A stretch of 64,000 nucleotides of DNA, from the NCBI GenBank assembly GCA_003134995.1, contig PLDC01000015.1:248001-312000 (forward strand), in the 5' to 3' direction. Numbering within the stretch: position 1 is the stretch's first letter; each line of letters opens with the position of its first letter. Under the pieces are notes generated by a model. The model saw only the letters and a program-made list of their open reading frames with translations. It was not told the DNA's origin and did no database searches. The position numbers and the translations under genes are program-made. This document shows, one piece after another, positions 34,529 through 44,404 of this stretch. Origin of the DNA: Acidobacteriaceae bacterium. GTDB lineage: Bacteria > Acidobacteriota > Terriglobia > Terriglobales > Acidobacteriaceae.

Positions 34529-37015
34529 AAGGTCAAAACGATTTGCCTGCTCCTTGTTTTGTTCGTGCTGCCTGCCGTGTGCCAGACTGCGCCGGTTTCG
34601 CAGGCAGCGACCGATGCCCGAGTTGATTCTCTTCTCAAACAACTGACATTGGAAGAGAAGATCGACATCATCGGCGGCGTGGACGATTTTTATATCCGCG
34701 CCATTCCGCGGATCGGCTTGCCGCGCCTGAAGATGGCCGACGGGCCAGTCGGCGTGCGGAACTACGGTCCTTCAACGGTTTTTGGAGGCATCGGCCTCGC
34801 GGCCACATGGGATCCCGAACTCGCGCAACGGATCGGCACAGTGATTGGAGAGGATGCTCGCGCTCGCGGCGTGCACTTCATGCTGGGCCCAGGCGTGAAT
34901 ATTTATCGAGCTCCATTGTGCGGCAGAAACTTTGAGTACTTTGGAGAAGATCCTTTTCTCTCGGCGCGCACCGCCGTCGCCTACATCAAGGGCATGCAAA
35001 GCCAGGGCGTGAGCGCGACCGTGAAGCACTTCATGGGCAACAACCAGGAATACGACCGGCACAACATCGATTCGATAATCGATGAGCGCACCATGCGCGA
35101 AATCTATCTGCCGGTGTTCGAAGCAGCAGTGAAAGAAGCACACGTCGGCGCGATCATGGATTCTTACAATCTCACCAATGGCGTGCACATGACGCAAAAC
35201 GGATATCTCAACAGCGATGTGGCCAAGAAAGATTGGGGCTTCACGGGAGTTCTGATGTCTGACTGGACTTCCGTTTACGACGGCGTCGCGGCGGCGAACG
35301 GCGGCCTGGACTTGGAGATGCCCTCAGGAAAATTCATGAATCGTGCGACGTTGTTGCCGGCAATTCGCGCGGGCAAAATAAGCGAGGCGACGATCGACGA
35401 TAAAGTGCGGCGCATTCTCCGCACCGCAATTCAGTTTGGATGGCTCGATCGCGAGCAAACGGACTTATCGATTCCCCGACAGAACCCTGAAGGCAAACAG
35501 GTAACGCTGGAAGCAGCGCGTGCAGGCATGGTTCTGCTCAAAAATGACGGCAACGTTCTGCCGCTGGATAAAGGCAAGCTGCGCACGATTGCAGTCATCG
35601 GCCCGGATGCCTATCCGGCAGTGCCTGCGGGCGGTGGCAGCGCCGATGCGAAACCTTTCACTCCGGTAAGTTATCTCGAAGGATTAGCGAATTATCCAGG
35701 CAGTAGTGCAAAGGTTTATTACGAGCGCGGACTCCCGACTCTCGACGAAATCGCCAAGCATACTGAATTCACTACCGAGGCAACAGGCGGCCGGCAAGGT
35801 CTAAAGACTGAGTTCTTCACCAACGCCGACCTAAGCGGCACGCCAGCCGTGAATCGCACCGACAAGCACGTTAACTATGAGCCGGCGCGCGGCGGGGGTG
35901 GCGCCGACACCGATATGTCAATCCGCTGGACGGGTTACTTCACCCCGCCAACTCCGGGCGAATATCTTGTGTTCGTTCAAGGCCCGGGAGAAAACGGCGG
36001 CTACAGGCTCTACGTAGATAAGAAGCTCGTGTTCGATAACTGGAAGACCTGGTACGCATTCGTCGGCGAGAAGACGATAGCGCTGACTGCTGGCCCGCAC
36101 CAGGTTGAACTGGATTACTATGCGCACGGCGGCTGGGGCAAGACGATGGCGAATCTCGGCATCGTGCGTCCTGAGACTTTGGTCAGCGCCGAAGCGAAGT
36201 CATTGGCCTCGCACGCCGATGCGGTAGTGCTCGCCGTGGGCTTTGATCCCGCGAGCGAAGGCGAGAGTGGTGACCGCACATTTCAACTACCTCCTGGGCA
36301 GAATGAGCTGATACATCAGATCGCCGCCGTAAACAAGAACACAGTTGTGGTCATGACATCAGGCGGCGGCGTGGATATGGCCGGTTGGGTAGATCAGGTT
36401 CCAGCGCTCTTGCAAGCGTGGTATCCCGGCCAGGAAGGCGGCACTGCGCTCGCGCAACTGCTCTTTGGCGAGTTCAATCCTTCTGGAAGATTGCCGATCT
36501 CGATCGAGAAGCGCTGGGAAGACAATGCTGTCCACGATAGCTATTACCCAAAGAATGGCGGGAAGAAAGTTGAATACACGGAAGGCGTCTTCGTGGGCTA
36601 TCGTCATTTCGACAAATCTGGAATCAAGCCGCTGTTCCCGTTCGGCTACGGACTCTCCTACACTACATTTGCTTTCAAGAATCTGACGATGTCGCCAGCC
36701 TCTGGCGAGCAACTCGTGACCGTCGCCTTCGATGTGAGCAATACCGGTGCTCGCTCCGGGGCGGAGGTCGCGCAAGTTTACGTCGGCGACAAACATGCGA
36801 AGGTTCCGCGCCCAGTGAAAGAGCTGAAGGGATTCGCAAGAGTCGAACTCAATCCCGGTGAGACCAAACACGTTCAGGTCACGTTGGATCGGCGAGCCTT
36901 TTCCTATTACGACGTAAAGAGTCACAGCTGGACTGTGGCTCCGGGCGATTTCGATATTTATGTCGCTCGATCGTCGGCGGAAATCGAACTCACCGGGAAG
37001 GCAACACTTCCATAG
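34505..37015 (+). CDS. GH3 beta-glucosidase with PA14 insertion, exported
   Basis: An 836-aa secreted glycoside hydrolase. The signal peptide is KTICLLLVLFVLPAVCQTA. The (beta/alpha)8 domain has LKMADGPVGVRN, KHFMGNNQEYDRHNID and the nucleophile Asp253 in VLMSDWTSVYDG. The alpha/beta sandwich domain follows from about 340, interrupted by a PA14 domain (about 430-570, LKTEFFTNADLSG to WGKTMANLG). The protein ends with a fibronectin III-like domain (FDVSNTGARSGAEVAQVYV). It is expected to release glucose or xylose from beta-linked oligosaccharides; PA14 may bind glycans. The aldose 1-epimerase gene follows 66 bases downstream. Confidence 0.95.
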   Translation: MLRLAMLRKVKTICLLLVLFVLPAVCQTAPVSQAATDARVDSLLKQLTLEEKIDIIGGVDDFYIRAIPRIGLPRLKMADGPVGVRNYGPSTVFGGIGLAATWDPELAQRIGTVIGEDARARGVHFMLGPGVNIYRAPLCGRNFEYFGEDPFLSARTAVAYIKGMQSQGVSATVKHFMGNNQEYDRHNIDSIIDERTMREIYLPVFEAAVKEAHVGAIMDSYNLTNGVHMTQNGYLNSDVAKKDWGFTGVLMSDWTSVYDGVAAANGGLDLEMPSGKFMNRATLLPAIRAGKISEATIDDKVRRILRTAIQFGWLDREQTDLSIPRQNPEGKQVTLEAARAGMVLLKNDGNVLPLDKGKLRTIAVIGPDAYPAVPAGGGSADAKPFTPVSYLEGLANYPGSSAKVYYERGLPTLDEIAKHTEFTTEATGGRQGLKTEFFTNADLSGTPAVNRTDKHVNYEPARGGGGADTDMSIRWTGYFTPPTPGEYLVFVQGPGENGGYRLYVDKKLVFDNWKTWYAFVGEKTIALTAGPHQVELDYYAHGGWGKTMANLGIVRPETLVSAEAKSLASHADAVVLAVGFDPASEGESGDRTFQLPPGQNELIHQIAAVNKNTVVVMTSGGGVDMAGWVDQVPALLQAWYPGQEGGTALAQLLFGEFNPSGRLPISIEKRWEDNAVHDSYYPKNGGKKVEYTEGVFVGYRHFDKSGIKPLFPFGYGLSYTTFAFKNLTMSPASGEQLVTVAFDVSNTGARSGAEVAQVYVGDKHAKVPRPVKELKGFARVELNPGETKHVQVTLDRRAFSYYDVKSHSWTVAPGDFDIYVARSSAEIELTGKATLP

Positions 37016-37081
37016 GAAATCGGAAATCCGGCGCGGGTCTGCATAACGGGTTTGCATAAGAAGAGAAGAGGAAAAAGAATT

Positions 37082-38206
37082 ATGCTTTCAAACAAAGCGA
37101 ATCGCTGGCTTGCAGTTTCGGCAACTCTGTTTATGCTTACGGCCACTCTGACGGCGAAGACGATCGTGCACAAGCGGCCGTTCGGGCGCACTCCGGAAGG
37201 GACTCCCGTCGAAGTTTATTCGTTGGCCGACGATAAGATCGAAGTCCGCGTCATCACCTACGGAGGGATCGTCGTTTCCCTGCGCGCTCCCGATCGAAAA
37301 GGAAAGCTCGACGATGTGGTGCTGGGTGTTGACTCGGTCGAAAAATATGTGACGCAGACCGCGCATTTCGGAGGCCTCATCGGGCGCTACGCGAATCGTA
37401 TCGCGCATGGCACCTTCGAACTCGATGGCCACACCTATCACATTCCAAAGAATGACGGCGACAACGCGCTTCACGGAGGCACACGCGGCTTCGACAAAGT
37501 GGTGTGGGCGGCGAAACAGATTCCCGATGGAATCGAACTCACGTATGTGAGCAAAGATGGGGAGCAGGGCTTTCCGGGCACGCTCGCTACCACTGTTCGC
37601 TACACCTTAACTGGCGAAGCGTTACGCATTGAGTATTCGGCGATCACGGATAAAGATACGGTGCTGAATCTCACCAATCATTCCTATTTCAATTTGAAGG
37701 GCCAGGGGAACGGCGACGTCCTCGGGCATGTTTTGAAGATCGATGCTTCGCGCTTTACTCCGGTCGATGCGAACCTGATTCCCACTGGAGAATTGAAGTC
37801 AGTGGAGGGCACGCCACTCGACTTTCGAACGCCCCACGCCCTTGGAGAACGGATTGATGCGGACGATCCCCAGCTTCGTCTTGGCCACGGCTACGACCAC
37901 AACTTTGTGGTCGATCATGAGCCTAACCAGTTGGCTGAGGCAGCCGAGATGTATGAGCCGACCACAGGGCGAATCCTGCGCGTGCTGACCACGGAACCGG
38001 GAGTGCAGCTCTATACAGGAAATTTTCTCGACGGTACGATCACGGGAAAAGAAGGCCGTGTCTATAACCGGCGATATGCTTTTTGCCTGGAGACGCAGCA
38101 TTTCCCGGACTCGCCGAACCATCCCAGTTTTCCCACGACCGAGCTAAAGCCGGGGCAGGAGTTTCACAGTGTGACGGTCTTCCAGTTCAGCGCGGGCACG
38201 CGGTAG
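37082..38206 (+). CDS. galM: Aldose 1-epimerase (mutarotase)
   Basis: A protein of about 374 aa that interconverts alpha and beta anomers of free aldoses. A signal-like N-terminus (WLAVSATLFMLTATLTAK) suggests export. Family motifs are FGGLIGRYANRI, the catalytic-His region NLTNHSYFNLKG, and the catalytic-Glu region FCLETQHFPDSPNHPSFP. ATG 37082 is preferred over the TTG at 37052 because a purine-rich GAAGAGAAGAGGAAAAAG precedes it. It follows the GH3 gene and would process the sugars that enzyme releases. Confidence 0.95.
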   Translation: MLSNKANRWLAVSATLFMLTATLTAKTIVHKRPFGRTPEGTPVEVYSLADDKIEVRVITYGGIVVSLRAPDRKGKLDDVVLGVDSVEKYVTQTAHFGGLIGRYANRIAHGTFELDGHTYHIPKNDGDNALHGGTRGFDKVVWAAKQIPDGIELTYVSKDGEQGFPGTLATTVRYTLTGEALRIEYSAITDKDTVLNLTNHSYFNLKGQGNGDVLGHVLKIDASRFTPVDANLIPTGELKSVEGTPLDFRTPHALGERIDADDPQLRLGHGYDHNFVVDHEPNQLAEAAEMYEPTTGRILRVLTTEPGVQLYTGNFLDGTITGKEGRVYNRRYAFCLETQHFPDSPNHPSFPTTELKPGQEFHSVTVFQFSAGTR

Positions 38207-38226
38207 TAGAACTGAAGGTGTTCGGG

Positions 38227-38910
38227 CTAGATGTTAAGGCCTTCGTTGCGGCAAACCTCGACAATCGAAAGCCGGTCCTGTGCTCCCACCTTGCGGAGCA
38301 TTCGGTGCACGTGATTTTTCACGGTTTGTTCAGAGAGGTTCAGCCGGTTGGCCATTTCCTTGTTGGTGAGACCCTGCCGAATCAGCCCCACAAGTTCTTG
38401 CTCCCTGCGGCTGAGGCCGAGCCGGTTCTTGAGGTGCAAGCTCGGAATGGCAGGCTGGTGGCGCTCTACCCACCGGAATAGCCCGGTCGATAGCACGGCC
38501 GGACACACCGCCTCCCCTGCGGCCACCGCTCGGATGGTCCGCGCTAACTCCACGGCTGAAGCGTCTTTGAGCACGTAACCGACCACGCCAGCTTGTACCA
38601 CGCGAAGAAAGATGGCTTCGTCAGCTTCCATGCCGACCAACACGACTCTTATCGCAGGGTTTATTTGATGTAGCTCCCGCACTACGCCGTGCTCCGCCAA
38701 TACCGGAGCGACCGAATCGAGCACCACAACGTTAGCTCCGGTAGAAACAATTTGCTCGAAGATCGCGGGACTGTACGATCCCGCTCCGGCCACGCTGATG
38801 TCGTCCTTCTTCGACAAAATGCGCAACAAAGCCTCGCGCAGCAGCCGGTTTTCAGCCAGCAGGAAAACTGCGGCGACCGGTCCCGAAAATCCTGAAGCTA
38901 CAGTTCCCAT
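38227..38910 (-). CDS. NarL/LuxR-family response regulator with atypical receiver
   Basis: A 227-aa regulator. The N-terminal receiver has phospho-acceptor Asp65 (VVVLDSVAP) and conserved Lys115 (GYVLKDAS), but the usual acidic pair near residue 20 reads AEN, so metal-dependent phosphorylation may be altered. The C-terminal LuxR-type HTH is LSRREQELVGLIRQGLTNKE followed by NLSEQTVKNHVHRMLRKVG. No histidine kinase gene is adjacent. It is transcribed away from the FG-GAP giant gene, sharing a 277-base promoter region with it. Confidence 0.92.
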   Translation of the reverse strand: MGTVASGFSGPVAAVFLLAENRLLREALLRILSKKDDISVAGAGSYSPAIFEQIVSTGANVVVLDSVAPVLAEHGVVRELHQINPAIRVVLVGMEADEAIFLRVVQAGVVGYVLKDASAVELARTIRAVAAGEAVCPAVLSTGLFRWVERHQPAIPSLHLKNRLGLSRREQELVGLIRQGLTNKEMANRLNLSEQTVKNHVHRMLRKVGAQDRLSIVEVCRNEGLNI

Positions 38911-39138
38911 CGGCTAATCAATCTCGCTTCGTCGCCTTCGCTTCATCCGCGCGCTGGCTTCTGTGTTCATTGCTCTCACCTTCAGAAGCTAACTGCCTCG
39001 CAAAGTGAGGTCAAGGGAAAAGCCTCCTCTGAAGCATTTGCACTTCCCCGTGCGGGAAAGCTCTCGCCGGATTCCCGAAAGTGAAATTCACAACGTCAAA
39101 AGCGAACTAAAAGCCCGCTGATCGAGTGCCGCACAACC

Positions 39139-39167
39139 TTGACGGCTTCCAACGCGGCTGTTAGATT
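39139..39167 (+). promoter_or_regulatory. Sigma-70-type promoter for the FG-GAP/ASPIC/TPR gene
   Basis: TTGACG (39139-39144), a 17-base spacer and TAGATT (39162-39167). The predicted transcription start (about 39174) is only some 14 bases before the first possible start codon, so the leader is short. Confidence 0.55.
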
Positions 39168-39187
39168 CCGGTCCTACACGTGAGTAT

Positions 39188-42100
39188 TTGGAGGGCAAAG
39201 CTCTGAGTCGGGAAGGAAAGACGCGTCACCTGGCCGATTTTCATCCGTCAAGTCCGAGCCGCCGCGACTTTCTCGTCCGTTTTTGCCAAGGAGCCTCGGC
39301 TGCCTTGGTTCCGGCCGGCCTTCGCGGTTTCGCCTTCGCATCTCTTTCGGCTTTCGATTCTCAGCCCGCGATTCCCAACGGCGAGTTCCATCTGCGTCCG
39401 CACTATCGAGCTCAGCGGCCGCTCGATGCTCTGCTCCTCAAGACGCAGGCTGGCTCGGACGATTTCATCACCGAAAAATATCATGACCAGATTGCGGTGA
39501 TCCTGGCAGAGTGGAGTTCCAGCCTGCTCAAGTCTTCGCAGGATCTGCACGCGGTCGAAAGAGTTCTCGCGCCGGCTTTTTCTGGATCATCTCTGCGTCC
39601 GATTGACTCGCGACTCGTGCGTCCCGCATCGACACTCGAGGTTCGCCAGAACCAGTTCAGCTCCGAGGCCAGTCTACGACGCGATGCTTTTCTGCAGGAG
39701 TTGCGACCGGCCCTGAGTGTGCTTTCGAAAATCGTAACCGCGGAGTTCCAGGTAACGAGAATTGAAGCGAGTTCAACTTCTTCTCCGCAACTTCCCGACC
39801 GGCTACAGACTCGCGTGCGCTACGACCTGGTGGGCGCAGGCGATGGGTTCTACCGCGAGCAGCGCGTCGGATACTGGGATCTCGAATGGATTCCCTCCTC
39901 CACCGCGCCCGGTGAATTCCATCTGCAGAATTGGCGGGCGCTTGAGGAGACACGCAGCCGTTCCGCCTCACCGGTTTTTGCCGACATCACTTCCTTTGCC
40001 CTTGGTCGTAACGCTTCTTTCTCTACTCAACTCAACCGGGGCGTTGACCACTGGAGGACCGTCCTAGACGGCGCCTGCGGCATCGATATTTACGGGCACA
40101 ATGGAGTTTCAGTCGCCGACATCGACGATGATGGTTTCGATGACCTCTACATTTGCCAGCCAGCGGGCCTGCCGAACTGCCTCTATCGAAACCGGCGCGA
40201 TGGGACATTCGAAGACATCACGGAAGCATCTGGCTTGGGCATCCTCGATAATACGGCGTGCGCGCTCTTTGCCGACTTCAACAATGGCGGTCGCCAGGAT
40301 GTAGTCGTCGTGCGCGCCGGCGGTCCGCTTCTGTTCTTGAATGAAGGCAACGGAAAGTTTCGACAGAAGCCCGGCGCGTTCCAGTTCGCCAATTCCCCTC
40401 AGGGGACTTTCACCGGCGCCGCCGTTGCCGACTACGACCGCGATGGCTGGCTGGATATTTATTTTTGTCTCTACACCTATTACCAGGGAACAGACCAGTA
40501 CAAATATCCGCTTCCCTATCACGATGCCGAAAATGGCCCGCCCAACTTCATGATGAGGAACCAGCGTGATGGAACCTTCCGCGACATAACCGCGGAATCG
40601 GGCTTGAACCAGCACAACACGCGCTACAGTTTCTGCTGCGGGTGGGGCGACTACAACGGCGACGGCTGGCCTGATCTCTACGTAGTGAACGACTTCGGCC
40701 GCAAGAATCTCTACCGCAACAACCGCGACGGAACCTTCACTGACGTTGCTTCGCACGCGGGTGTTGAAGACATCGGCGCCGGCATGAGCATTTGCTGGCT
40801 CGATTACGACAACGATGGAGCAGAAGATCTTTACGTCGCGGACATGTGGACCGCTGCGGGCGAACGCATTTCAGGCCGGAACGTTTTCAAAAAAGACTCG
40901 CCCAAAGAAGTGCGGACTCTTTATCAGAAACATGCCATGGGCAATTCACTTTTTCGAAACAGCGGGTCTCGCGATAGCGAAAGTGTTTTTCAGGACAAAA
41001 CGGCATCCGCAGGAGCCGGAATGGGCCGCTGGTCGTGGTCGAGCGACGCATTTGATTTCGACCACGACGGTTTTCCCGATCTTTACATCGCGAATGGAAT
41101 GATTTCCGGCACGTCGCGCGAAGATCTGAATAGTTTTTTCTGGCGGCAGGTGGTTGCCAAGTCGCCCGATCAGGCCACACCTTCGCCTGAATACGAACAG
41201 GGATGGAGCGCGATCAACGAGCTCATTCGTGCCGACGGTACCTGGAGTGGATTCGAGCGAAATGTGTTCTATGCGAACAATCGCGATGGAACGTTTTCCG
41301 ATGTTTCCGGCGCAGTAGGAATGGACTTCCTCGAAGACGGTCGGGCATTTGCTCTCGCCGATTTCGACGATGACGGGCGGCAGGAGCTGTTCCTGAAGAA
41401 TCGCAATGGGCCGCAGTTGCGCATCCTGAAGAACGTGATGGAACATCTGCCACCGTCGATTATTTTCCGCCTTCGCGGCGCCAAGAGTAATCGTGACGCA
41501 ATCGGCGCCGCGGTTACCGTTGAAACCGAGACGGGCCGTCAGACTCGCATGCTTCAAGCCGGATCAGGATTTCTTTCTCAGCACAGCAAGGAAATATTCT
41601 TCGGGCTCGGAGACGCCAAAAATCCCGTGCGCGCTTATATCCGCTGGCCAAGCGGCCTAACGCAGGAGTTTCACGATGTTCCGCTCAATCACAAGGTCTG
41701 GGTAGAAGAAGGAAACGAAACGCTTCGGATCGAGGCATTCAGAACGCCAGGATCATTGCCCCACATGGCCGCTACGCCAGCGCAAGAAACAGAATCCCTT
41801 CCTACGACTTTCGGAACCTGGCTGCTGGCGCCTGTAGCGGCACCGGATTTTTCTCTTCCCGACATGAGCGGTCAGGTGCAGACTCTAACCGCTCTACGCG
41901 GCAAACCGGTGCTGCTAAATTTCTGGGTCGCGCAATCGGCAAGTTGTCAGGAAGACTGGAAGATGCTTAACCGCGTCTATGGGCGATGGACGGCTCAAGG
42001 CCTTCAATTGCTCACCGTAAACGTTGACAACCTTGCCGACTCCGAAACTTTAAAAACGCTGGTGCGCGAGCGCCGCCTTTCATTCCCCATTCTTCGTGGA

Positions 42101-43102
42101 ACCGATGATGTAGCCGGCATCTACAACATCTTGTACCGATATCTATTCGACCGGCATCGCGATCTCATCCTGCCAACATCTTTCTTGATCGATGACAAAG
42201 GGCAGATCGTTAAGGTCTATCAGGGAAAGGTAAACCCTGAGCAGATCGAACAAGATTTCCGGCACATTCCGCAAAACGACACTGAACGGTTGGCGCGGGC
42301 GCTGCCATTTCCAGGCGTCGCCCAAACGTTTGAGTTTGGCCGCAACTATCTCTCGTACGGATCGGTCTTCTTTCAGCGTGGTTATTTCGATCAGGCCGCC
42401 GCATCGTTCGCGCGTGCGCTTCGCGACGATCCATCGAGCGCCGAAGCTTGTTACGGCCTCGGAAGCGCCTATCTGAATCTGCAGAAAACCGCTGAAGCGA
42501 GAGAGAGCTTTGAACGCGCAATAAAACTTCGTGCCAGCTATCCCGACACGCTGGCAAATGCCTGGAACAACCTCGGCATTCTCGCCATGCGAGAAAACCG
42601 TGCGGAAGAAGCGCTCCGCTGCTTTCAGGAAGCTTTGCGCCTGAATCCCAACAATTTGATTGCCCTCAACAATCTCGGCAATGCCCATCGCCAGCAGAAA
42701 AACTGGGATGCGGCTCGTAAAACTTTTGAGCGTGCCCTCGCAGTAAGTCCCAACGATCCCGATGCGAATTACGGCCTGGGGATGGTCTACGCGCAAGCCG
42801 ACGACGCCACTCACGCCTACGAGTATTTGCAACGAGCATTGAAGTCTCGTCCCGCCTACCCGGAAGCTTTGAACAATCTTGGAATACTTTATTTGCGCAC
42901 CCAACGGCGAGATGAAGCGGTTGCGAGTTTCGAAGAGTGCATCCGCGTTGCGCCGGAGTTCGATCAGTCTTATCTCAACCTTGCCCGGGTTTATCTCGTT
43001 GAAGGCGCGCCGGAAAAAGCCCGGACAATCCTGCTCGAATTACTCAAGCAGCATCCAGACCACGCGCAGGCGAAAGACATGCTCTCCCAACTTCCGCGAT
43101 AG
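39188..43102 (+). CDS. FG-GAP/VCBS - ASPIC/UnbV - redoxin - TPR giant, Tat exported
   Basis: A 1304-aa protein. A twin-arginine signal (SRRDFLVRF, then GASAALVPAG) precedes an uncharacterised domain (about 46-270). Seven calcium-binding FG-GAP/VCBS loops follow (such as DIDDDGFDDLYI, DYDRDGWLDIYF, DYNGDGWPDLYV and DFDHDGFPDLYI), then an ASPIC/UnbV domain (about 750-850). A thioredoxin-like redoxin domain (about 875-1035) has its CxxC changed to SASC with only Cys920 kept. TPR repeats run from about 1055 to the end. TTG 39188 is the first start; CTG 39203 has GGAGGG seven bases upstream. Probably a periplasmic binding/assembly protein; function inferred. Confidence 0.92.
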   Translation: MEGKALSREGKTRHLADFHPSSPSRRDFLVRFCQGASAALVPAGLRGFAFASLSAFDSQPAIPNGEFHLRPHYRAQRPLDALLLKTQAGSDDFITEKYHDQIAVILAEWSSSLLKSSQDLHAVERVLAPAFSGSSLRPIDSRLVRPASTLEVRQNQFSSEASLRRDAFLQELRPALSVLSKIVTAEFQVTRIEASSTSSPQLPDRLQTRVRYDLVGAGDGFYREQRVGYWDLEWIPSSTAPGEFHLQNWRALEETRSRSASPVFADITSFALGRNASFSTQLNRGVDHWRTVLDGACGIDIYGHNGVSVADIDDDGFDDLYICQPAGLPNCLYRNRRDGTFEDITEASGLGILDNTACALFADFNNGGRQDVVVVRAGGPLLFLNEGNGKFRQKPGAFQFANSPQGTFTGAAVADYDRDGWLDIYFCLYTYYQGTDQYKYPLPYHDAENGPPNFMMRNQRDGTFRDITAESGLNQHNTRYSFCCGWGDYNGDGWPDLYVVNDFGRKNLYRNNRDGTFTDVASHAGVEDIGAGMSICWLDYDNDGAEDLYVADMWTAAGERISGRNVFKKDSPKEVRTLYQKHAMGNSLFRNSGSRDSESVFQDKTASAGAGMGRWSWSSDAFDFDHDGFPDLYIANGMISGTSREDLNSFFWRQVVAKSPDQATPSPEYEQGWSAINELIRADGTWSGFERNVFYANNRDGTFSDVSGAVGMDFLEDGRAFALADFDDDGRQELFLKNRNGPQLRILKNVMEHLPPSIIFRLRGAKSNRDAIGAAVTVETETGRQTRMLQAGSGFLSQHSKEIFFGLGDAKNPVRAYIRWPSGLTQEFHDVPLNHKVWVEEGNETLRIEAFRTPGSLPHMAATPAQETESLPTTFGTWLLAPVAAPDFSLPDMSGQVQTLTALRGKPVLLNFWVAQSASCQEDWKMLNRVYGRWTAQGLQLLTVNVDNLADSETLKTLVRERRLSFPILRGTDDVAGIYNILYRYLFDRHRDLILPTSFLIDDKGQIVKVYQGKVNPEQIEQDFRHIPQNDTERLARALPFPGVAQTFEFGRNYLSYGSVFFQRGYFDQAAASFARALRDDPSSAEACYGLGSAYLNLQKTAEARESFERAIKLRASYPDTLANAWNNLGILAMRENRAEEALRCFQEALRLNPNNLIALNNLGNAHRQQKNWDAARKTFERALAVSPNDPDANYGLGMVYAQADDATHAYEYLQRALKSRPAYPEALNNLGILYLRTQRRDEAVASFEECIRVAPEFDQSYLNLARVYLVEGAPEKARTILLELLKQHPDHAQAKDMLSQLPR

Positions 43103-43123
43103 GCCGCAGTGTCGACCCTCGCG

Positions 43124-44203
43124 CTAATTCTTGGGCGTCGGAGCCGTCAGCAAATCCACGAAAGTCTTGTAGAACTTTTCAAGATCGAGATCATCCTGCA
43201 CTTCGACCGGATGCATCTCCATCTTAGGTTTATTCTGCTCTGTCCAACTCAGAGTATTTCCGTAGCCGGCGCCGCGGTCCAGATCAATATCCATATACAG
43301 CATTTCTTTCTTCGTAATCAGGCTCGGATCGAGCCACGCCGCCGCCGCAAGTTCGTCCCACAAATAATTAAAGTTTCCACGCAGGCGCCCATATTTCCCA
43401 ACGTAGCGCGCCGCCGGAGAATCGCCCGCCTTGATGCGATTGATCAGATCAGAAGTCAATCTGGTTTTCACCGAGATATCCACGGAGGTGCAAACAATTT
43501 TCTTCCACGGAGCGCGAAGCACAATATGCGCCGCTTCCGGATCGAACCAGAGGTTGAACTCGTGAGTCGGAGTGTTGGCGAACTCAGGATCGTCTGTCCG
43601 CGGATTGAAACTGCCTCCCATGAACACCAACTCTTTTGCCAGCCCGGCGAATTCCGGATCAATCGAAATCGCAAGCGCAAGGTTGGTCATGGGACCGCCC
43701 TCGTAAATCGTCACCTGATGCGGAAACTTGTGCACCATGCGCAACAGAAAGTGAGCAGCATCCTCGTCGGCGGCCTTGGTAGTAGGCTTGCCCTCCGGCA
43801 TCTCCCCCAACTGATCCGGCGGATGATAGTACTTGGGAGTCCATGCGCCCAGCCACGCCACCGAACCATGCTGCTGCTCCCATTGCTCCGCATCTTGTTT
43901 TCGCCACACCAGCGGATACTCCGCTCCAGGCACGACCGGAATGTCGGTGCGTCCAATGAGTTCGAGCATGCGCAGCGTATGCGCCACCTCCTCATGCAGC
44001 CACTGATCACCGGTCACGACGGTGATGCCCAGAACCTCCGTCCGTGGCGACTGGATCAGCAGCAGCATCGACTGCTGGTCCGTTCCAGCAGGTCCGGCTG
44101 CATCCTGATCGATAATAATTTTTTGTCTTTCCTGCGCCCAGCAGGTGAAACAGGAAATTAGCAGAACTATTGCCGCCAAGCGCCAACCCTGATCTGCTCT
44201 CAT
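43124..44203 (-). CDS. Nucleoside hydrolase-like exported protein with altered metal motif
   Basis: A 359-aa protein with a signal peptide (AAIVLLISCFTCWA) and the inosine-uridine hydrolase fold: TEVLGITVVTGDQWLHEE, YEGGPMTNLALAI and the strand FMGGSF. The usual calcium motif DTDPGxDD is replaced by DQDAAGPAGTDQ (Asp32, Asp34, Asp42, Gln43), with an insertion and loss of the last Asp. It may have changed substrate or reduced activity. A canonical relative lies at 57736-58788. It is convergent with the FG-GAP gene. Confidence 0.9.
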   Translation of the reverse strand: MRADQGWRLAAIVLLISCFTCWAQERQKIIIDQDAAGPAGTDQQSMLLLIQSPRTEVLGITVVTGDQWLHEEVAHTLRMLELIGRTDIPVVPGAEYPLVWRKQDAEQWEQQHGSVAWLGAWTPKYYHPPDQLGEMPEGKPTTKAADEDAAHFLLRMVHKFPHQVTIYEGGPMTNLALAISIDPEFAGLAKELVFMGGSFNPRTDDPEFANTPTHEFNLWFDPEAAHIVLRAPWKKIVCTSVDISVKTRLTSDLINRIKAGDSPAARYVGKYGRLRGNFNYLWDELAAAAWLDPSLITKKEMLYMDIDLDRGAGYGNTLSWTEQNKPKMEMHPVEVQDDLDLEKFYKTFVDLLTAPTPKN

Positions 44204-44404
44204 GAAACGCCTTTCTATCTTGAATCGGTCACTAAGCTAACGCAGAGATCGCGAAGTCTTCAAGTCCATTCGAAAACAAGCCGGGCAATTTTCCCGAACC
44301 AAAATCGAAGTCGGGCGGATTGCGAATTCACTTTCCGACCGACTAGAATGCCAAACTAACGCGCGAGCTTGACTCCGATTGATTCTGCGACTTGCGCCTG
44401 ACTT

